17,723 nt of DNA, taken from the NCBI GenBank assembly GCA_000482145.1, contig AUXH01000406.1:1-17723 (forward strand), read 5' to 3'. A model generated the notes under the pieces. That model worked only from the letters and a program-made list of their open reading frames with translations. It did not search any database and was not told the DNA's origin. The first letter of the stretch is position 1; each line of letters begins with the position of its first letter. Source of the DNA: Strigomonas culicis. Lineage: Eukaryota > Euglenozoa > Kinetoplastea > Trypanosomatida > Trypanosomatidae. Shown here in pieces: positions 17,311 through 17,723 of the stretch. Position numbers and translations under genes: made by a program.

Positions 17311-17723
17311 ATGCAGTCGGCACTGCTTGCGAAGCGCCTGTTCACGACGGGTCCTCCGCTCCTCTCCGACAAGGCGAGGCCGCCGGGTCCATCCAAGGCG
17401 AATGATGCTGAATCCAAAGGCGGGGCTGTCCCACCTGCGAGCAAGGACGGAGAGAACGGCGGTGAAGCCGACGGTACCTTGCAGTTGCCCAAATCAAGAG
17501 AACTCGCTTACAAGGCACTTCCTCTCAAGACTTGCGTGACGCGTATACGGCGTTTTCTGACATACAATCGGTACAGCGCTCTTGCGAATGTGAAGAAGAG
17601 GCATGACAGTGCCAATGAACAGCTTGAAAACCTCAAAAATGAAGTATGGAGGCTCATCGGGAATACGGTAAAGGGCGAAAAAGACGAGGCACTGGACAAT
17701 GTGGATTCTGATAACATTAAGAG
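17311..17723 (+). CDS. Probable mitochondrial protein, N-terminal 137 residues (3' end outside window)
   Basis: ATG 17311 is the first ATG after the acceptor at 17291, and the frame stays open to the window end. The N-terminus MQSALLAKRLFTTGPPLL is rich in Leu, Ala, Arg/Lys and Thr with no acidic residue, typical of a mitochondrial targeting presequence. Residues about 20-60 are a low-complexity Gly/Pro/Lys/Glu linker. From about 65 the protein becomes basic and helical (KTCVTRIRRFLTYNRYSAL). Residues about 92-118 (KKRHDSANEQLENLKNEVWR) have a heptad-like spacing of Leu and Val, so a short coiled coil is possible. No TM helix is visible yet. The family is not recognised; a mitochondrial membrane or complex subunit is possible but unproven. 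Confidence 0.75.
   Translation, partial: MQSALLAKRLFTTGPPLLSDKARPPGPSKANDAESKGGAVPPASKDGENGGEADGTLQLPKSRELAYKALPLKTCVTRIRRFLTYNRYSALANVKKRHDSANEQLENLKNEVWRLIGNTVKGEKDEALDNVDSDNIK

Overview
This window looks like trypanosomatid (kinetoplastid) nuclear DNA. Every convincing gene is intron-free and on the + strand. Genes are separated by long AT-rich spacers full of T-runs and polypyrimidine tracts. Most start codons sit about 20-50 nt after a pyrimidine tract plus AG, the layout expected for polycistronic transcription with spliced-leader trans-splicing. TAA, TAG and TGA all act as stops. The content (LRR protein, cysteine-rich surface-antigen paralogues, a decayed DIRS-type retroelement, an orphan secreted protein) points to an accessory or subtelomere-like region. 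The species cannot be named from the sequence; the overall AT-richness argues against a typical high-GC Leishmania or Crithidia genome.

Layout: (1) 1-540, 3' part of an unrecognised protein with a Walker-B-like element. (2) 1334-2593, a leucine-rich-repeat protein built from five 45-residue double-LRR units. (3) 4189-6402, an intact type-I membrane surface-antigen-like protein: signal peptide, N-glycosylated ectodomain, five Cys-rich repeats, one TM helix and a cytoplasmic tail. (4) 7588-9914, its tandem paralogue, broken by a clean in-place inversion of exactly 240 bp (7780-8019, 80 codons) and a 1-nt deletion near 9367. (5) 12409-13641, an intact secreted orphan protein with very different arginine codon use. 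(6) about 13890-14905, remains of a DIRS-order (VIPER/TATE-like) retroelement pol with RT and RNase H pieces. The tail of this element recurs about 1.05 kb downstream (15778-15904). (7) 17311-end, the 5' part of a probable mitochondrial protein.

How the genes relate: the two antigen genes are a tandem surface-protein family sharing ectodomain and Cys repeats but with unrelated cytoplasmic tails. The most striking observation is the 240-bp inversion. It keeps the flanking reading frame, matches an equal-length segment of the intact copy, and leaves the flipped codons open on the minus strand. It may be a recent pseudogenising rearrangement, a switchable segment, or an assembly error, and reads across the two junctions would decide. 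The orphan secreted gene next to retroelement debris is the second point of interest.
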